Positions 15,419 to 24,269 are shown, counted from the first letter of the stretch. The stretch: 31,290 bases of DNA from an uncultured Flavobacteriales bacterium (GCA_937967465.1 CALBSW010000168.1:1-31290), one strand, 5' to 3'. The notes: a model not told the origin generated them from the sequence alone. Program-made: numbers and translations.

Positions 15419-17103
15419 CAGCGGACCAGCTTGCGGTACTTGATGCGCTTCGGGCCGCTGTCTCCGAGGCGCTCCTTGCGGTTGGCCTCGTATTCGGAAT
15501 AGGTCCCTTCGAACCACACGACTTGGCTGTCGCCCTCAAACGCGAGGATGTGCGTGCAAATGCGGTCCAGGAACCAGCGGTCGTGCGAGATGACCACCGC
15601 ACAGCCTGCGAAACTCATGATGCCTTCCTCCAGTGCGCGCAGGGTACCCACGTCAATGTCGTTCGTCGGCTCGTCCAGCAACAGGACGTTGGCCTCGGTC
15701 TTCAGGGTCATGGCGAGGTGAAGGCGGTTGCGCTCTCCGCCGGACAACACCCCGCACTTCTTCTGCTGGTCGGAACCACCAAAATTGAACTTGGACACGT
15801 AGGCCCGGGAATTCACCAAGCTGCCGCCGATGTCGAGCTGCTCATTGCCACCCGACACCACCTCCCACACCGTCTTTTCCGGATCGATTTCCTTGTGGCG
15901 CTGGTCGACATAGCCGACCTCCACAGTGTCTCCGAAGGTCACGGTGCCGTTGTCGTGCTGCTCCTCTCCCATCATCATCCGGAAGAGGGTGGTCTTGCCC
16001 GCACCATTGGGACCGATGATCCCCACAATGCCCGCGGGCGGCAGGGAGAAGCTGAGGTTCTCGATGAGCAGCTTGTCGCCGAAGGCCTTCTGAAGGCCCT
16101 CGACCTCAATGACTTTGTTGCCCAACCGCGGACCATTGGGAATGGGAATCTCCAATCGGGCTTCCTTTTCCTTGCTGCCCTCGGCGAGCATCGCCTCGTA
16201 GTTGTTGAGGCGGGCCTTGTTCTTGGCGCGACGTCCCTTGGGATTCTGACGGACCCATTCCAGCTCGCGCTCCAACTCCTTGCGGCGCTTGGATTCGTGC
16301 TTCTCCTCCTGGGCCAAGCGGGTGGTCTTCTGATCGAGCCACTCGGCGTAGTTGCCCTTCCATGGAATGCCTTCACCGCGGTCGAGCTCGAGGATCCACC
16401 CGGCCACATTGTCGAGGAAGTAGCGGTCGTGGGTCACACACAAGACAGTGCCCTTGTAGCGCTCCAAGTGCTGCTCGAGCCAATCGATGGTCTCGGCATC
16501 CAAGTGGTTCGTCGGCTCGTCCAGCAACAGCACATCCGGCGCCTGGAGCAACAACCGGCACAACGCCACCCGACGACGCTCACCACCGGACAGCTCTCCA
16601 ATTTTCTGGTCATCCGGCGGGCAGCGCAACGCATCCATGGCGATGCTCAGCTTGGTGTCCAATTCCCAGGCGTCCAAGGCATCGATGCGGTCCTGCACGG
16701 CCGCTTGCCGGTCCATCAGCGCCTGCATTTTGTCGGGGTCGTTCAGGATCTCCTCGTCCATGAACTTGGCGTTGATCTCCTCGTACTCCTTGAGCACAGC
16801 CACAATCTCCTGGGTGCCTTCCTCGACGACCTCACGGACGGTCTTGTTTTCATCCAGCTTGGGCTCCTGAGGCAGGTATCCCACCGTGTAGCCATCGGCC
16901 CAGACGACCTCGCCCTGGTACGCCTCATCGAGGCCGGCAATGATCTTCATGACGGTCGACTTACCCGAACCGTTCGTTCCGATGATGCCAATCTTGGCTC
17001 CGTAGTAAAAGGACAGGTAGATGTCCTTCAGGATGTGCTTTCCGGTCGGGGTCGTCTTGTTGACCTTGACCATCGAGAATATGACCTTCTTGTCGTCGCT
17101 CAT
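15418..17103 (-). CDS. ettA: ABC-F ATPase, energy-dependent translational throttle protein EttA
   Basis: 561 residues from ATG at 17103, the usual EttA length. Two ATPase domains without membrane segments are visible. The first has Walker A GTNGSGKST (42-50), signature LSGGERRR (171-178) and DEPTNHLD. The second has GPNGAGKTT (364-372), LSGGERNR (453-460) and DEPTNDID. The linker (~250-320) is highly charged (EEKHESKRRKELERELEW), as in the P-site tRNA interaction motif. EttA binds the ribosomal E site and gates the first elongation steps by ATP/ADP ratio. It is 28 nt downstream of the phosphoesterase-like gene and is coupled to gluQ. Confidence 0.95.
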   Translation of the reverse strand: MSDDKKVIFSMVKVNKTTPTGKHILKDIYLSFYYGAKIGIIGTNGSGKSTVMKIIAGLDEAYQGEVVWADGYTVGYLPQEPKLDENKTVREVVEEGTQEIVAVLKEYEEINAKFMDEEILNDPDKMQALMDRQAAVQDRIDALDAWELDTKLSIAMDALRCPPDDQKIGELSGGERRRVALCRLLLQAPDVLLLDEPTNHLDAETIDWLEQHLERYKGTVLCVTHDRYFLDNVAGWILELDRGEGIPWKGNYAEWLDQKTTRLAQEEKHESKRRKELERELEWVRQNPKGRRAKNKARLNNYEAMLAEGSKEKEARLEIPIPNGPRLGNKVIEVEGLQKAFGDKLLIENLSFSLPPAGIVGIIGPNGAGKTTLFRMMMGEEQHDNGTVTFGDTVEVGYVDQRHKEIDPEKTVWEVVSGGNEQLDIGGSLVNSRAYVSKFNFGGSDQQKKCGVLSGGERNRLHLAMTLKTEANVLLLDEPTNDIDVGTLRALEEGIMSFAGCAVVISHDRWFLDRICTHILAFEGDSQVVWFEGTYSEYEANRKERLGDSGPKRIKYRKLVR

Positions 17104-17131
17104 GGTGTCGTGAATGGGACCGGGAAGGTAC

Positions 17132-18373
17132 TCAGGCCTTCCTCAGCGTCAATTCCGTGATTTCAGGCGGCATGCCCACCCTGCCGGGAAAGCCCAACAT
17201 GCCAAAGCCGCGGTTGACATGGAGGTGTTGCGCCCCTTCCGAATACAAACCGCCCCAGCGCTTGTAGCGCAGTCGACTCGGAGAAAATTTGATGCCGAGA
17301 CTGGGAATCTCCAGCCCCATCTGCATGCCGTGGGTGTGTCCGGACAAGGTCAAGTCCGCGGGGAACTTCTCGCCCATCACCTGTTCTTCCCAATGGGTGG
17401 GGTCGTGGCTGAGCAACACCGTGGGCAACGACAGGTCGGCGCCATCCGCGGCCTGCTTCAAATCCCCGGATTGCCGGAATCCTTTCCCCCAGTTCTCCAC
17501 GCCGACGATGAGCAACTGCTCACCTCGGATGTCCAGCACACGGTGCGCATTGCGCAGCAGATCGAAGCCCATCTCACCGTGGATGGCGTTCAAGCGGGAC
17601 CGGATGGCCTGGCGCTCTTCATCCGTGCGCCGCGCGTAATCCGCATAATCGTGGTTGCCGAGGATGCTGAATTTGCCGTAGCGCCCATTCAAGGTACCGA
17701 ACCGTTCGACCCATGGCTCGGCTTCATCGCTGTGGTCATTGACCAAGTCCCCCGTGAAGCAGAGCACGTCCGGATCCAATGCCTGAATCATGTCCAAGCC
17801 AGGTTGAACCGCATCGAATTGGCCAAGAAAACTGCCCATATTAGCGGCTGAAATCTGGACGATGCGAAGTCCCTCCAGCGCTACCGGCATGTTCTGGACC
17901 GGGACATCGTGTCTGCGCACGTGGTAGCCTTTGCGGCCCCGGGTCATGCCATGCGCAAACGCTCCGAGAAGCAGACCTGCTGTGGCTTGCCCTGCCAACG
18001 TAATGAAGGAGCGACGGGGTACACTGGCCCGGAACTCCTTGCCCGAAAAGAGCCACTGCACACTGTATCTCAACCCGTCCACCATTTCCACGCCGCAGAG
18101 AAACAGCTTCGGCAGGGCAATGGAGATCAGTACCGCGTGGGTCCACAACAAATACTGTGGCTGAAACTCCCGCCAATGGGGCCATTTCCAGAAGTAGAGC
18201 AATGTCCAAGCGACTTGAATGGCCGTGATCGACCACCACCCCCACCGAATGGCAGAAAACCGAGCGTGCCCCGACCACATCCTGCCCATGTTCCGCCACG
18301 CTCCCCATTCGATGAGCCCCAGGATGCCGAGCAGGATCAGCGACGTGATGATGATGCGAAGTGTGGACGGCAT
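17132..18373 (-). CDS. Membrane-anchored metallophosphoesterase-like protein lacking the first metal motif
   Basis: 413 residues from ATG at 18373. The N-terminus has about four hydrophobic segments (~5-25, 42-62, 75-98, 122-141), the last preceded by a twin-arginine-like PRRSFITLAG (119-128). A calcineurin-like phosphoesterase domain follows (~168-413), closest to the YkuE type. Motifs II-V are intact: GDLVND (208-213), GNHDY (239-243), SHDPTHW (322-328) and SGHTHGMQ (344-351). Motif I should read ISDxHxGS but reads ISAANMGS (174-181), so the metal-1 Asp and His are replaced by Ala176 and Asn178. The protein may be inactive, one-metal or altered in chemistry. It is the first gene of a run with ettA and gluQ. 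A TAATTTCG element ends 4 nt before the ATG. Confidence 0.85.
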   Translation of the reverse strand: MPSTLRIIITSLILLGILGLIEWGAWRNMGRMWSGHARFSAIRWGWWSITAIQVAWTLLYFWKWPHWREFQPQYLLWTHAVLISIALPKLFLCGVEMVDGLRYSVQWLFSGKEFRASVPRRSFITLAGQATAGLLLGAFAHGMTRGRKGYHVRRHDVPVQNMPVALEGLRIVQISAANMGSFLGQFDAVQPGLDMIQALDPDVLCFTGDLVNDHSDEAEPWVERFGTLNGRYGKFSILGNHDYADYARRTDEERQAIRSRLNAIHGEMGFDLLRNAHRVLDIRGEQLLIVGVENWGKGFRQSGDLKQAADGADLSLPTVLLSHDPTHWEEQVMGEKFPADLTLSGHTHGMQMGLEIPSLGIKFSPSRLRYKRWGGLYSEGAQHLHVNRGFGMLGFPGRVGMPPEITELTLRKA

Positions 18374-18377
18374 GCCG

Positions 18378-18385
18378 CGAAATTA
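18378..18385 (-). promoter_or_regulatory. Putative -7 element before the phosphoesterase-like gene
   Basis: TAATTTCG on the minus strand differs from TAnnTTTG at one position, and CGGC separates it from the ATG at 18373. No -33 TTTG is seen at the usual distance. Confidence 0.4.
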
Positions 18386-18436
18386 ACCCCCATCAAAGCG
18401 TGCGGTTCACTCTTGGCGAAGCTTGGGAAAACGCCC

Positions 18437-19150
18437 TCACCGGTCTGCGCGCAATGCAGTTTTGGCCACGTCCACATCAAGCGGGGCGTGGTGCAATGTG
18501 GCTCCGTGATCTCGCCCGGGATGCAGGTGGAGCCAGTGGGTGAACCACCCCGCCGCCGCGACCGCTTCCAAATCGTGGGTGGCCACGATGAGGGTGCGGT
18601 CGTCTCCTTTCCATTGCGCCATTTGTTGAAGCACCTCTTCCCGACCCACCAAGTCGAGAAATGCCGTGGGCTCATCCAGCAACATGACCGAACGGGACTG
18701 GACCCCAGCCCGCGCCACCATCACCCGCTGTGCCATCCCATCGCTGAGCGAACCCATCGGCAGGTCCCGCCATTCTTGGATGCCCGCCGCCGTCAGGTCG
18801 GCGTCCAACGAAGCCGACTGCCTGGATCCCTCCCCCGCCCTTCGGCCGAGCGCCATGACATCGGCCACTGTCAATCCAGCCGGCTTTGGAGGCGTGGACG
18901 TCACCAGTGAAATCCCCTGCGCCCGTCGCGATGGCGGCATGCTGTGAATGTTGGCATCGCCAAGCAGAACCTGTCCCGATCGTGGAGGAAGCAATCCTGC
19001 CAAAGTGTGCAACAAGGTGGATTTCCCAGCCCCATTGCGCCCCACCACCACGACCGCGGCACCGGGCTCCAGCGTGAAATGGAGGCGGGCAGCACCATCG
19101 GCTGGCCGAGACAATTGAACCTGATCGAATTGAATGCGATGTGCCGTCAT
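18437..19150 (-). CDS. FecCD-type ABC importer, ATP-binding protein
   Basis: 237 residues from ATG at 19150. Walker A is GRNGAGKST (37-45), Walker B VMLLDEPTAFLD (~155-166) and the H-loop THD (191-193). The signature is LSDGMAQR in place of LSGGQ. The Q-loop position reads LVTST without an evident Gln. Both variants occur in the BtuD/FhuC/HmuV branch, so activity is likely. It drives uptake of iron-siderophore, heme or cobalamin through the permease encoded just upstream. The start overlaps the permease stop as ATGA. The open frame continues 95 codons into the permease gene, but that part is an out-of-frame reading of the permease. The C-terminal ~40 residues are not distinctive. Confidence 0.93.
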   Translation of the reverse strand: MTAHRIQFDQVQLSRPADGAARLHFTLEPGAAVVVVGRNGAGKSTLLHTLAGLLPPRSGQVLLGDANIHSMPPSRRAQGISLVTSTPPKPAGLTVADVMALGRRAGEGSRQSASLDADLTAAGIQEWRDLPMGSLSDGMAQRVMVARAGVQSRSVMLLDEPTAFLDLVGREEVLQQMAQWKGDDRTLIVATHDLEAVAAAGWFTHWLHLHPGRDHGATLHHAPLDVDVAKTALRADR

Positions 19151-20136
19151 GCCGCGCTGGATTTGGATTGACGCAACAGCAACCACAGGACCACCGGCGC
19201 CCCGACCATGCTCAACACGGCATTGAGGGGAATGGCTGTGAATCGAACCGCCCAATCCGCCAGCAAAGCCAAGACGGTCCCCATGAGCAACACAGGGCCC
19301 AGCAAGGCGCCTGTGCGCCCCGGACCGTAGAGCACGCGAACCAAGTGCGGCGTCGCCAAGCCCAAGAAAGCCACAGGTCCGCACCACGCGGTGACCAAGG
19401 CCGCCAATGCACCAGTGACGCCGAGCAAGCCCCACGTGAGGGCGCGCTCATTGACGCCCATCGACCGGGCGGTTGGAGAGCCCAACCTCCACATGTCCAG
19501 GTCATGCTGGTAGCGAAACGCCCACCCCATTCCGATGATCAACGCTGTACCCACAGCCAACACACTGGTCAAATCTCCCCGGCCAAACGACCCCATTCCC
19601 CAAACCACAAAGGCCTGAAGTGCTCCGGCATCCGCGCCGGCCTGAAGGACCGTGACCATGGCTCCGGACAGGTAGCCGACCATCAAACCGAAAATCAGCA
19701 GAGCGGAGCGGGACCGAAACCAACCGATCACACCACCGAGCAACACCATGACCCCCCATGCCCCGAGCAACGCACCGACTACTGTACCCGCAATGCCGAA
19801 CGGCTGGCCCATGGCCAATCCGCCGAGCGAAACCAAGGCCACGCCCAAGGTGGACCCGGACGTCACCCCCAACACACTGGGGCCGGCCAACGGGTTTTTG
19901 AAATAGGCCTGCATCAACAATCCCGACAAGGCCAGCGCACTGCCCGAGCAGGCCGCGAGCAGCAGACGCGGGAGGCGCAACTGCCAGAGAATGGTTCCGG
20001 CCATGCCCTCTCCTTGAACAAGGGCGGACCATTGGTCCGACCAGGACAATGCGGCCGGACCTGAGAACCACCCGACGAAGAACAGCACGCACGCAGCCAT
20101 TGCGAGTCCCACCGAAATCCAATGCGTCCTGCTCAT
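19147..20136 (-). CDS. FecCD/BtuC-family ABC importer permease
   Basis: 329 residues from ATG at 20136, typical for FecCD proteins (about 320-350) with around ten membrane helices. Family motifs are RLPRLLLAACSGSALALSG (54-72), MQAYFKNPLAGPSVLGVTSG and GPVAFLGLATPHLVRVLYG (~266-284), the last containing the coupling region for the ATPase. It forms the inner-membrane channel for an iron-siderophore, heme or cobalamin substrate. It sits between the binding protein and ATPase genes, with 4-nt ATGA overlaps on both sides. The order binding protein, permease, ATPase on one transcript supports a complete importer with a homodimeric permease. Confidence 0.95.
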   Translation of the reverse strand: MSRTHWISVGLAMAACVLFFVGWFSGPAALSWSDQWSALVQGEGMAGTILWQLRLPRLLLAACSGSALALSGLLMQAYFKNPLAGPSVLGVTSGSTLGVALVSLGGLAMGQPFGIAGTVVGALLGAWGVMVLLGGVIGWFRSRSALLIFGLMVGYLSGAMVTVLQAGADAGALQAFVVWGMGSFGRGDLTSVLAVGTALIIGMGWAFRYQHDLDMWRLGSPTARSMGVNERALTWGLLGVTGALAALVTAWCGPVAFLGLATPHLVRVLYGPGRTGALLGPVLLMGTVLALLADWAVRFTAIPLNAVLSMVGAPVVLWLLLRQSKSSAA

Positions 20137-21290
20137 GGCGGCGTGGGTTTGAAATACACCGGTGTCCGGTCACCGCCTACCCCGTGAAACAAGGCGGCGA
20201 GATCGGCGAGCATCACGTGGGGTTCCAACACAGCTTGACCGAAATAGTCGACTTCAGCCGTGTTGCAGTGAAAGAGGGCCTTCTGCTCGAAGTCACACCA
20301 AGGCGCTTCGGCTTTGGCTTTGTCCATCGTCCAGCCTTCCGGCGCGTGGACCACCTTGCCCCAGAGGTCACTTCCAGCTGCAATGGCGGCACACTGCTCC
20401 AATTCCACTTCGTAATTGGCTCCGACCTTCTTCAAGCCCAAGGCATCTGCGACTTGCTGGTCAAATGCATAGGCGCCGCCCGCGTCGGCGATCAACTTGG
20501 CGACCACGCCGTCCGCACCTGGAGCGGTCCAGCGCCCAGATTGGCTGCTGCCGGAAAAGACCACGGGCCTCCCATGCAATGCGGCCTGTGCCTCTGCCTG
20601 CGCTGCCTTGGCGATGTAGGCCGCTTCAATCTGATCAAATGCGCGGTCTGCTGCGGAATCGCGGCCTGTGAGCCACCCGAAGAGACGGAGGTACTCGGCA
20701 CGACCCAAAGGATGCGGCTCGGCATACTCCGTGAGCGGCAAGACGGTGACGCCAGTCCTGTCGGCCACGCCCTCCATGGGGTTGCCGAATGGATAACTGG
20801 TCAGCACATTGACCCCGCTCGCCACCACCATTTCTTCCTCCAGCCCTGCATCGCCTCCCAGGTTGGCCACCGATTGAGGCAACGCGACGATGCGATCGGC
20901 ATACCCGCTCGCTACCCATTGGGCTTCCGCACCGATGGCGCGGACGAACGGCACGTGGGTGGTCGACCACGTGCCGATGGCCAACTCGTCCGGAGACGGC
21001 AGCAGCATGGTGCTTCGGGGGGCGATTTCAGCCGCCTTCCGCGATCGGGTCCAGTAGGTGGTGTCCTGCGCATCGGCCAGCCACAGGATCTGGCCTCCAT
21101 CGGTCCATCCGAAGCCCTGCGCCCAGCGGACTTCCGGCCCTTCCGCCTCCAGCTGGACCTGGGCGGGCTGGGGCATGTCGCCGGTGGATGGGGAACCACA
21201 CCCCGCGACAATCCAGACCAGTCCACACCCGATCAGGGCCTGACGAAGGATGGGGGAAGAACATCGGAATGTCCAGAGGTCGCACAACAC
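20133..21290 (-). CDS. FecCD-type importer, substrate-binding lipoprotein
   Basis: 385 residues if started at GTG 21290; no ATG lies at the correct place. The N-terminus (IGCGLVWIVAGC) is a lipoprotein signal with Cys31 lipidated. The body matches the helical-backbone periplasmic binding proteins of the BtuF/FhuD family (Pfam PF01497): paired Rossmann-like lobes, with FVRAIGAEAQWVAS and SGVNVLTSYPF at typical places. The substrate could be a siderophore, heme or cobalamin. TACTTTTG (21302-21295, minus), an exact TAnnTTTG, ends 4 nt before the GTG, which supports both the start and a leaderless transcript. First gene of the three-gene importer operon; divergent from the carboxylase gene at 21350. 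Confidence 0.9.
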   Translation of the reverse strand: MLCDLWTFRCSSPILRQALIGCGLVWIVAGCGSPSTGDMPQPAQVQLEAEGPEVRWAQGFGWTDGGQILWLADAQDTTYWTRSRKAAEIAPRSTMLLPSPDELAIGTWSTTHVPFVRAIGAEAQWVASGYADRIVALPQSVANLGGDAGLEEEMVVASGVNVLTSYPFGNPMEGVADRTGVTVLPLTEYAEPHPLGRAEYLRLFGWLTGRDSAADRAFDQIEAAYIAKAAQAEAQAALHGRPVVFSGSSQSGRWTAPGADGVVAKLIADAGGAYAFDQQVADALGLKKVGANYEVELEQCAAIAAGSDLWGKVVHAPEGWTMDKAKAEAPWCDFEQKALFHCNTAEVDYFGQAVLEPHVMLADLAALFHGVGGDRTPVYFKPTPP

Positions 21291-21294
21291 ACCT

Positions 21295-21302
21295 CAAAAG
21301 TA
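21295..21302 (-). promoter_or_regulatory. -7 element of the importer operon
   Basis: TACTTTTG on the minus strand is an exact TAnnTTTG, ending 4 nt before the GTG of the binding-protein gene. A clear -33 TTTG at 19-20 nt is not visible. A G-run of seven (21304-21310 on the plus strand) lies between the two expected positions. Confidence 0.55.
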
Positions 21303-21349
21303 CGGGGGGGCAATCCGTAACTTGTAGGCAGACCCCGCAATGACCGGAT

Positions 21350-22996
21350 ATGCCTGTTTCTGAAGAAGAGATTGAACTGCAGCGGCGCGTGGACGCCATG
21401 AAACTGAAGGTGTCAAACCTCGACCGTGCGCTGGAAACTGCCCGGCTGGGCGGCGGACAAGCCCGCATCGACAAGGAGCACGCCAAAGGCAAGCTCACCG
21501 CCCGGGAGCGACTGGACCTGCTCTTCGACCCCGGCGCCCCGCAACTCGAGATCGGCGCATTGGCCGGAGGCGGCATGTACAAGGAGCACGGCGGGTGCCC
21601 CGGTGGAGGGTGTGCCGTGGTCATCGGGCACATCGAAGGCGTGCGTTGCATCGTGGTGGCCAATGACGCCACCGTCAAAGCCGGCGCCTGGTTCCCCATC
21701 ACCGGAAAAAAGAACCTGCGCGCGCAGGAGTTGGCCTTCGAATTTCACTTGCCCATCCTCTACCTCGTCGACAGTGCAGGCGTCTACCTGCCCATGCAGG
21801 ATGAAATCTTCCCCGACAAGGAGCACTTCGGGCGCATTTTCCGCAACAACGCCAGGCTCAGTGCTGCTGGCATCCCGCAACTCGCGGCCGTCATGGGAAG
21901 CTGCGTCGCCGGAGGAGCCTATTTGCCCATCATGAGCGACGAGAGCATCATCGTGCGCGGTACGGGCAGCATTTTCCTGGCAGGCCCCTACCTCGTCAAG
22001 GCCGCCATCGGGGAGGACGTGGACTCAGAGACGCTCGGTGGCGCTGACATGCACGGCAGCATCTCCGGGGTGGTGGACCATGTCGTCGACGATGACCGCG
22101 AAGCCATCGCCTTGTTGCGAACCCTGGTCTCCCACCGTTCCGACCGGCCCAGCCGCCGCGGTTTTGGGCGCGTCACACCCGCCGATGCAGGCGGTGGCCC
22201 TGACGGGCTGCTCGAGGTCTTGCCCGAGTCGCGCAAGGAGCCCTACGACACCCGTCTGCTTCTCGAAGCCCTGGTGGATGGCGGCGAATTCACCGAATTC
22301 AAAAAGGACTTCGGCAAGACCCTCCTGTGCGCCACAGCGCGCATTGACGGATGGAATGTGGGGATTGTCGCCAACCAGCGGATGCTGGTCAAAAGCGCCA
22401 AATCGGGCACGCAATTCGGCGGGGTGATTTACTCCGACAGCGCCGACAAGGCGGCCCGCTTCATCATGAACTGCAATCAGAAGGGTCTGCCCCTGGTCTT
22501 CCTGCAGGACGTCACCGGCTTCATGGTCGGATCCAAAAGTGAACAGGGTGGCATCATCAAGGATGGGGCGAAGCTGGTCAATGCCATGGCCAACTCCATC
22601 GTGCCGAAGTTCACGATCGTGGTGGGCAACAGCTATGGCGCCGGCAACTATGCGCTGTGCGGCAAAGCCTATGACCCGAAATTCATGGTCGCCTGGCCCA
22701 CAGCGGAACTCGCCGTGATGGGTGGCGCCCAAGCGGCAGGGGTTCTGCTGCAGATCGAAGTGGCGCGAAGAAAGAAAGCTGGGGAGGACATTGACCCGGA
22801 AAAAGAGGCCGAAATCCGGGCAGACATCGAAGCGCGGTACGCCGAGCAGACTTCTCCTTACTACGCGGCGGCCCGACTGTGGGTGGACGCCATCATCGAC
22901 CCTCGGGACACACGGACCTGGATTTCGGAGGGCATTGCCGCCATGGACGGGGCTCCTGAGGAGGGCCCCTTCACCATGGGGGTGCTGCAAACCTGA
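21350..22996 (+). CDS. Acyl-CoA carboxylase beta subunit, methylcrotonyl-CoA carboxylase type
   Basis: 548 residues from ATG at 21350. It is the biotin-dependent carboxyltransferase subunit with two crotonase-fold halves. The sequence shows GKLTARERLDLLFDPG (47-62), FPDKEHFGRIFRNNARLSA (154-172), MGSCVAGGAYLPIMSDES (182-199), the halfway TLGGADMHGSISGVVDH, and FLQDVTGFMVGSKSEQGGI in the second half. The FPD..HFGRIF segment and the 548-residue length point to the methylcrotonyl-CoA subgroup (leucine breakdown) over propionyl-CoA carboxylase, though family sequence comparison would be needed to be certain. The biotin carboxylase/carrier subunit is not adjacent. Convergent with the HEAT-like gene, 3 nt apart, with no terminator between. 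Confidence 0.92.
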   Translation: MPVSEEEIELQRRVDAMKLKVSNLDRALETARLGGGQARIDKEHAKGKLTARERLDLLFDPGAPQLEIGALAGGGMYKEHGGCPGGGCAVVIGHIEGVRCIVVANDATVKAGAWFPITGKKNLRAQELAFEFHLPILYLVDSAGVYLPMQDEIFPDKEHFGRIFRNNARLSAAGIPQLAAVMGSCVAGGAYLPIMSDESIIVRGTGSIFLAGPYLVKAAIGEDVDSETLGGADMHGSISGVVDHVVDDDREAIALLRTLVSHRSDRPSRRGFGRVTPADAGGGPDGLLEVLPESRKEPYDTRLLLEALVDGGEFTEFKKDFGKTLLCATARIDGWNVGIVANQRMLVKSAKSGTQFGGVIYSDSADKAARFIMNCNQKGLPLVFLQDVTGFMVGSKSEQGGIIKDGAKLVNAMANSIVPKFTIVVGNSYGAGNYALCGKAYDPKFMVAWPTAELAVMGGAQAAGVLLQIEVARRKKAGEDIDPEKEAEIRADIEARYAEQTSPYYAAARLWVDAIIDPRDTRTWISEGIAAMDGAPEEGPFTMGVLQT

Positions 22997-22999
22997 TGC

Positions 23000-23542
23000 T
23001 CAGGCGCGCTCCCGGCCGCTGAGCTCCTTCCACATCATGCCGAGCAGGGCTGTCTCCGCCTCGGCATTGCCCCCTTTTCGGGCCTCAACGCCTTGCTGAA
23101 GAATGAGCATGGCCTCCAACAAGTCGCCTTCGTCTTCCACCCACTCTGGCAACGCTTCGAACAAGGTCAGGGCCTCGACCATGACGGGCATGCCCATGTC
23201 AACGCACCGGGTGGCGAGGGCTTTGAGGTGGCCTTCCGCCGTACCCCCACATTCCCAGAGGCAACCGAGCAACTCGGGAAGCTGGTGGCCGTGCTCTGGT
23301 TCCAACGCGGCCTCCAACAACGCGCTCCCAGCCCCTTCCAACTTGAGGCCGCGCAGAATGTCATCCACTTGTTTCCGAACCTCGGGCTCGTCCGTGGTGC
23401 CACGGAGTTGCACCAGTTCCGCCACCGTGCTGATGTCGCCTTCCTCTTTGACGCGCTTCATCGCCGCATCCCGCATTTCCGCCACAGGAGAATGCAAGGC
23501 GGCGTGCAATTCCGCCAAGGCTTTGGCCCGTTTCTCTTCCAT
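23000..23542 (-). CDS. HEAT-repeat-like protein of unknown function
   Basis: 180 residues from ATG at 23542, acidic, all-helical, no signal peptide. Repeating amphipathic helices fit HEAT/ARM-type repeats (SPVAEMRDAAMKRVKEEGD, EPEVRKQVDDILRGLK, LPELLGCLWECGG, PVMVEALTLFEAL). It is probably a cytoplasmic scaffold or binding protein. It follows the NUDIX gene by 9 nt on the same strand and is likely co-transcribed. The plus-strand carboxylase gene ends 3 nt away. I do not recognise a specific family. Confidence 0.7.
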   Translation of the reverse strand: MEEKRAKALAELHAALHSPVAEMRDAAMKRVKEEGDISTVAELVQLRGTTDEPEVRKQVDDILRGLKLEGAGSALLEAALEPEHGHQLPELLGCLWECGGTAEGHLKALATRCVDMGMPVMVEALTLFEALPEWVEDEGDLLEAMLILQQGVEARKGGNAEAETALLGMMWKELSGRERA

Positions 23543-23551
23543 GGCGCGAAG

Positions 23552-24229
23552 TTAGCCGGCGGACGGGCGCGTCCAACGCTCGCCCAACGCCGCCAATTCA
23601 GCCAGCATCATCGCGGTTGCACCCCAGATGAACGGCACCCCGGGAAGGGCAAACCCAGGAGCCTCCAACTTCCAATTGGCATCGCCACCCGCACGCACTT
23701 TCTGGGTGCGTCTCGACGCCGGATTCATCAATTGACCCAACTCCACGCGGTGCACTTCGGCCACTTCCACGGGATCTGGACGCAACGTCTCCGGTAGGTT
23801 CACCGGCACCAGGAATGGACGCACCACAAACCGGCTGGGGACCACATGTACTTCGGTCATGGCCTGCGGTGAAGCCAGCGGTTCCACATCCGAAGCCAAG
23901 CCCAACTCCTCGCGCCACTCGCGCAAGGCACAGGACTCCATGGATTCACCAGCCTCCCTCCTGCCGCCTGGAAGCGCCATTTGTCCCCCGTGAACCCCGC
24001 CTCCCAGCGTCCGCTGGATCATGGCAAACCGTCCATCCGACTCCAATCCAATCAACACCGCTGCCTCCCGAAAATCATGGCCAGGTTGACCCTGGTTCCG
24101 GGCTTCCGCCGCAGAGGTCCGACCAAAGGGCATGACCGCCTCGTGGGCCGCGACGCCCGGCAGGGGGCATCCAGCAGCTTGCCAACCCGCCCAATCCAAG
24201 GTGATGCCGCGTTCTGTCATGCTTTGCAT
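23552..24229 (-). CDS. NUDIX hydrolase, CoA pyrophosphatase-like
   Basis: 225 residues from ATG at 24229; a second ATG at 24220 is also possible. The NUDIX box is complete: Gly89-x5-Glu95-x7-REWREELGL (103-111), where the paired Glu residues bind metal. Upstream, IQRTLGGGVHGGQMALPGG resembles the UPF0035 segment that marks CoA pyrophosphatases (NudL/NUDT7 group), which split CoA into 3',5'-ADP and phosphopantetheine. The end (PFIWGATAMMLAELAALGE) is also typical of this group. It is transcribed divergently from aat with 55 bp between starts, and ends 9 nt before the HEAT-like gene. Confidence 0.88.
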   Translation of the reverse strand: MQSMTERGITLDWAGWQAAGCPLPGVAAHEAVMPFGRTSAAEARNQGQPGHDFREAAVLIGLESDGRFAMIQRTLGGGVHGGQMALPGGRREAGESMESCALREWREELGLASDVEPLASPQAMTEVHVVPSRFVVRPFLVPVNLPETLRPDPVEVAEVHRVELGQLMNPASRRTQKVRAGGDANWKLEAPGFALPGVPFIWGATAMMLAELAALGERWTRPSAG

Positions 24230-24269
24230 TCTTCGGGGCCCTCTTCAGCAAGGCCTCCGGCGCACACGC

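Noticed and set aside
14953..17160. 735-codon open frame on the plus strand opposite ettA and gluQ
   Set aside because: It is antisense to two clear genes, and its translation has no domain, signal or family motif. Long antisense frames are expected where third codon positions are GC-rich.
20049..21320. 423-codon plus-strand frame opposite the binding-protein gene
   Set aside because: Shadow of the importer operon; Arg/Gly/His-rich composition with no recognisable motif.
23547..23554. TAACTTCG ending 4 nt before the HEAT-like gene, resembling the other -7 elements
   Set aside because: Its TAA is the stop codon of the NUDIX gene and the two genes are 9 nt apart, so the match may be accidental. 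I did not count it.
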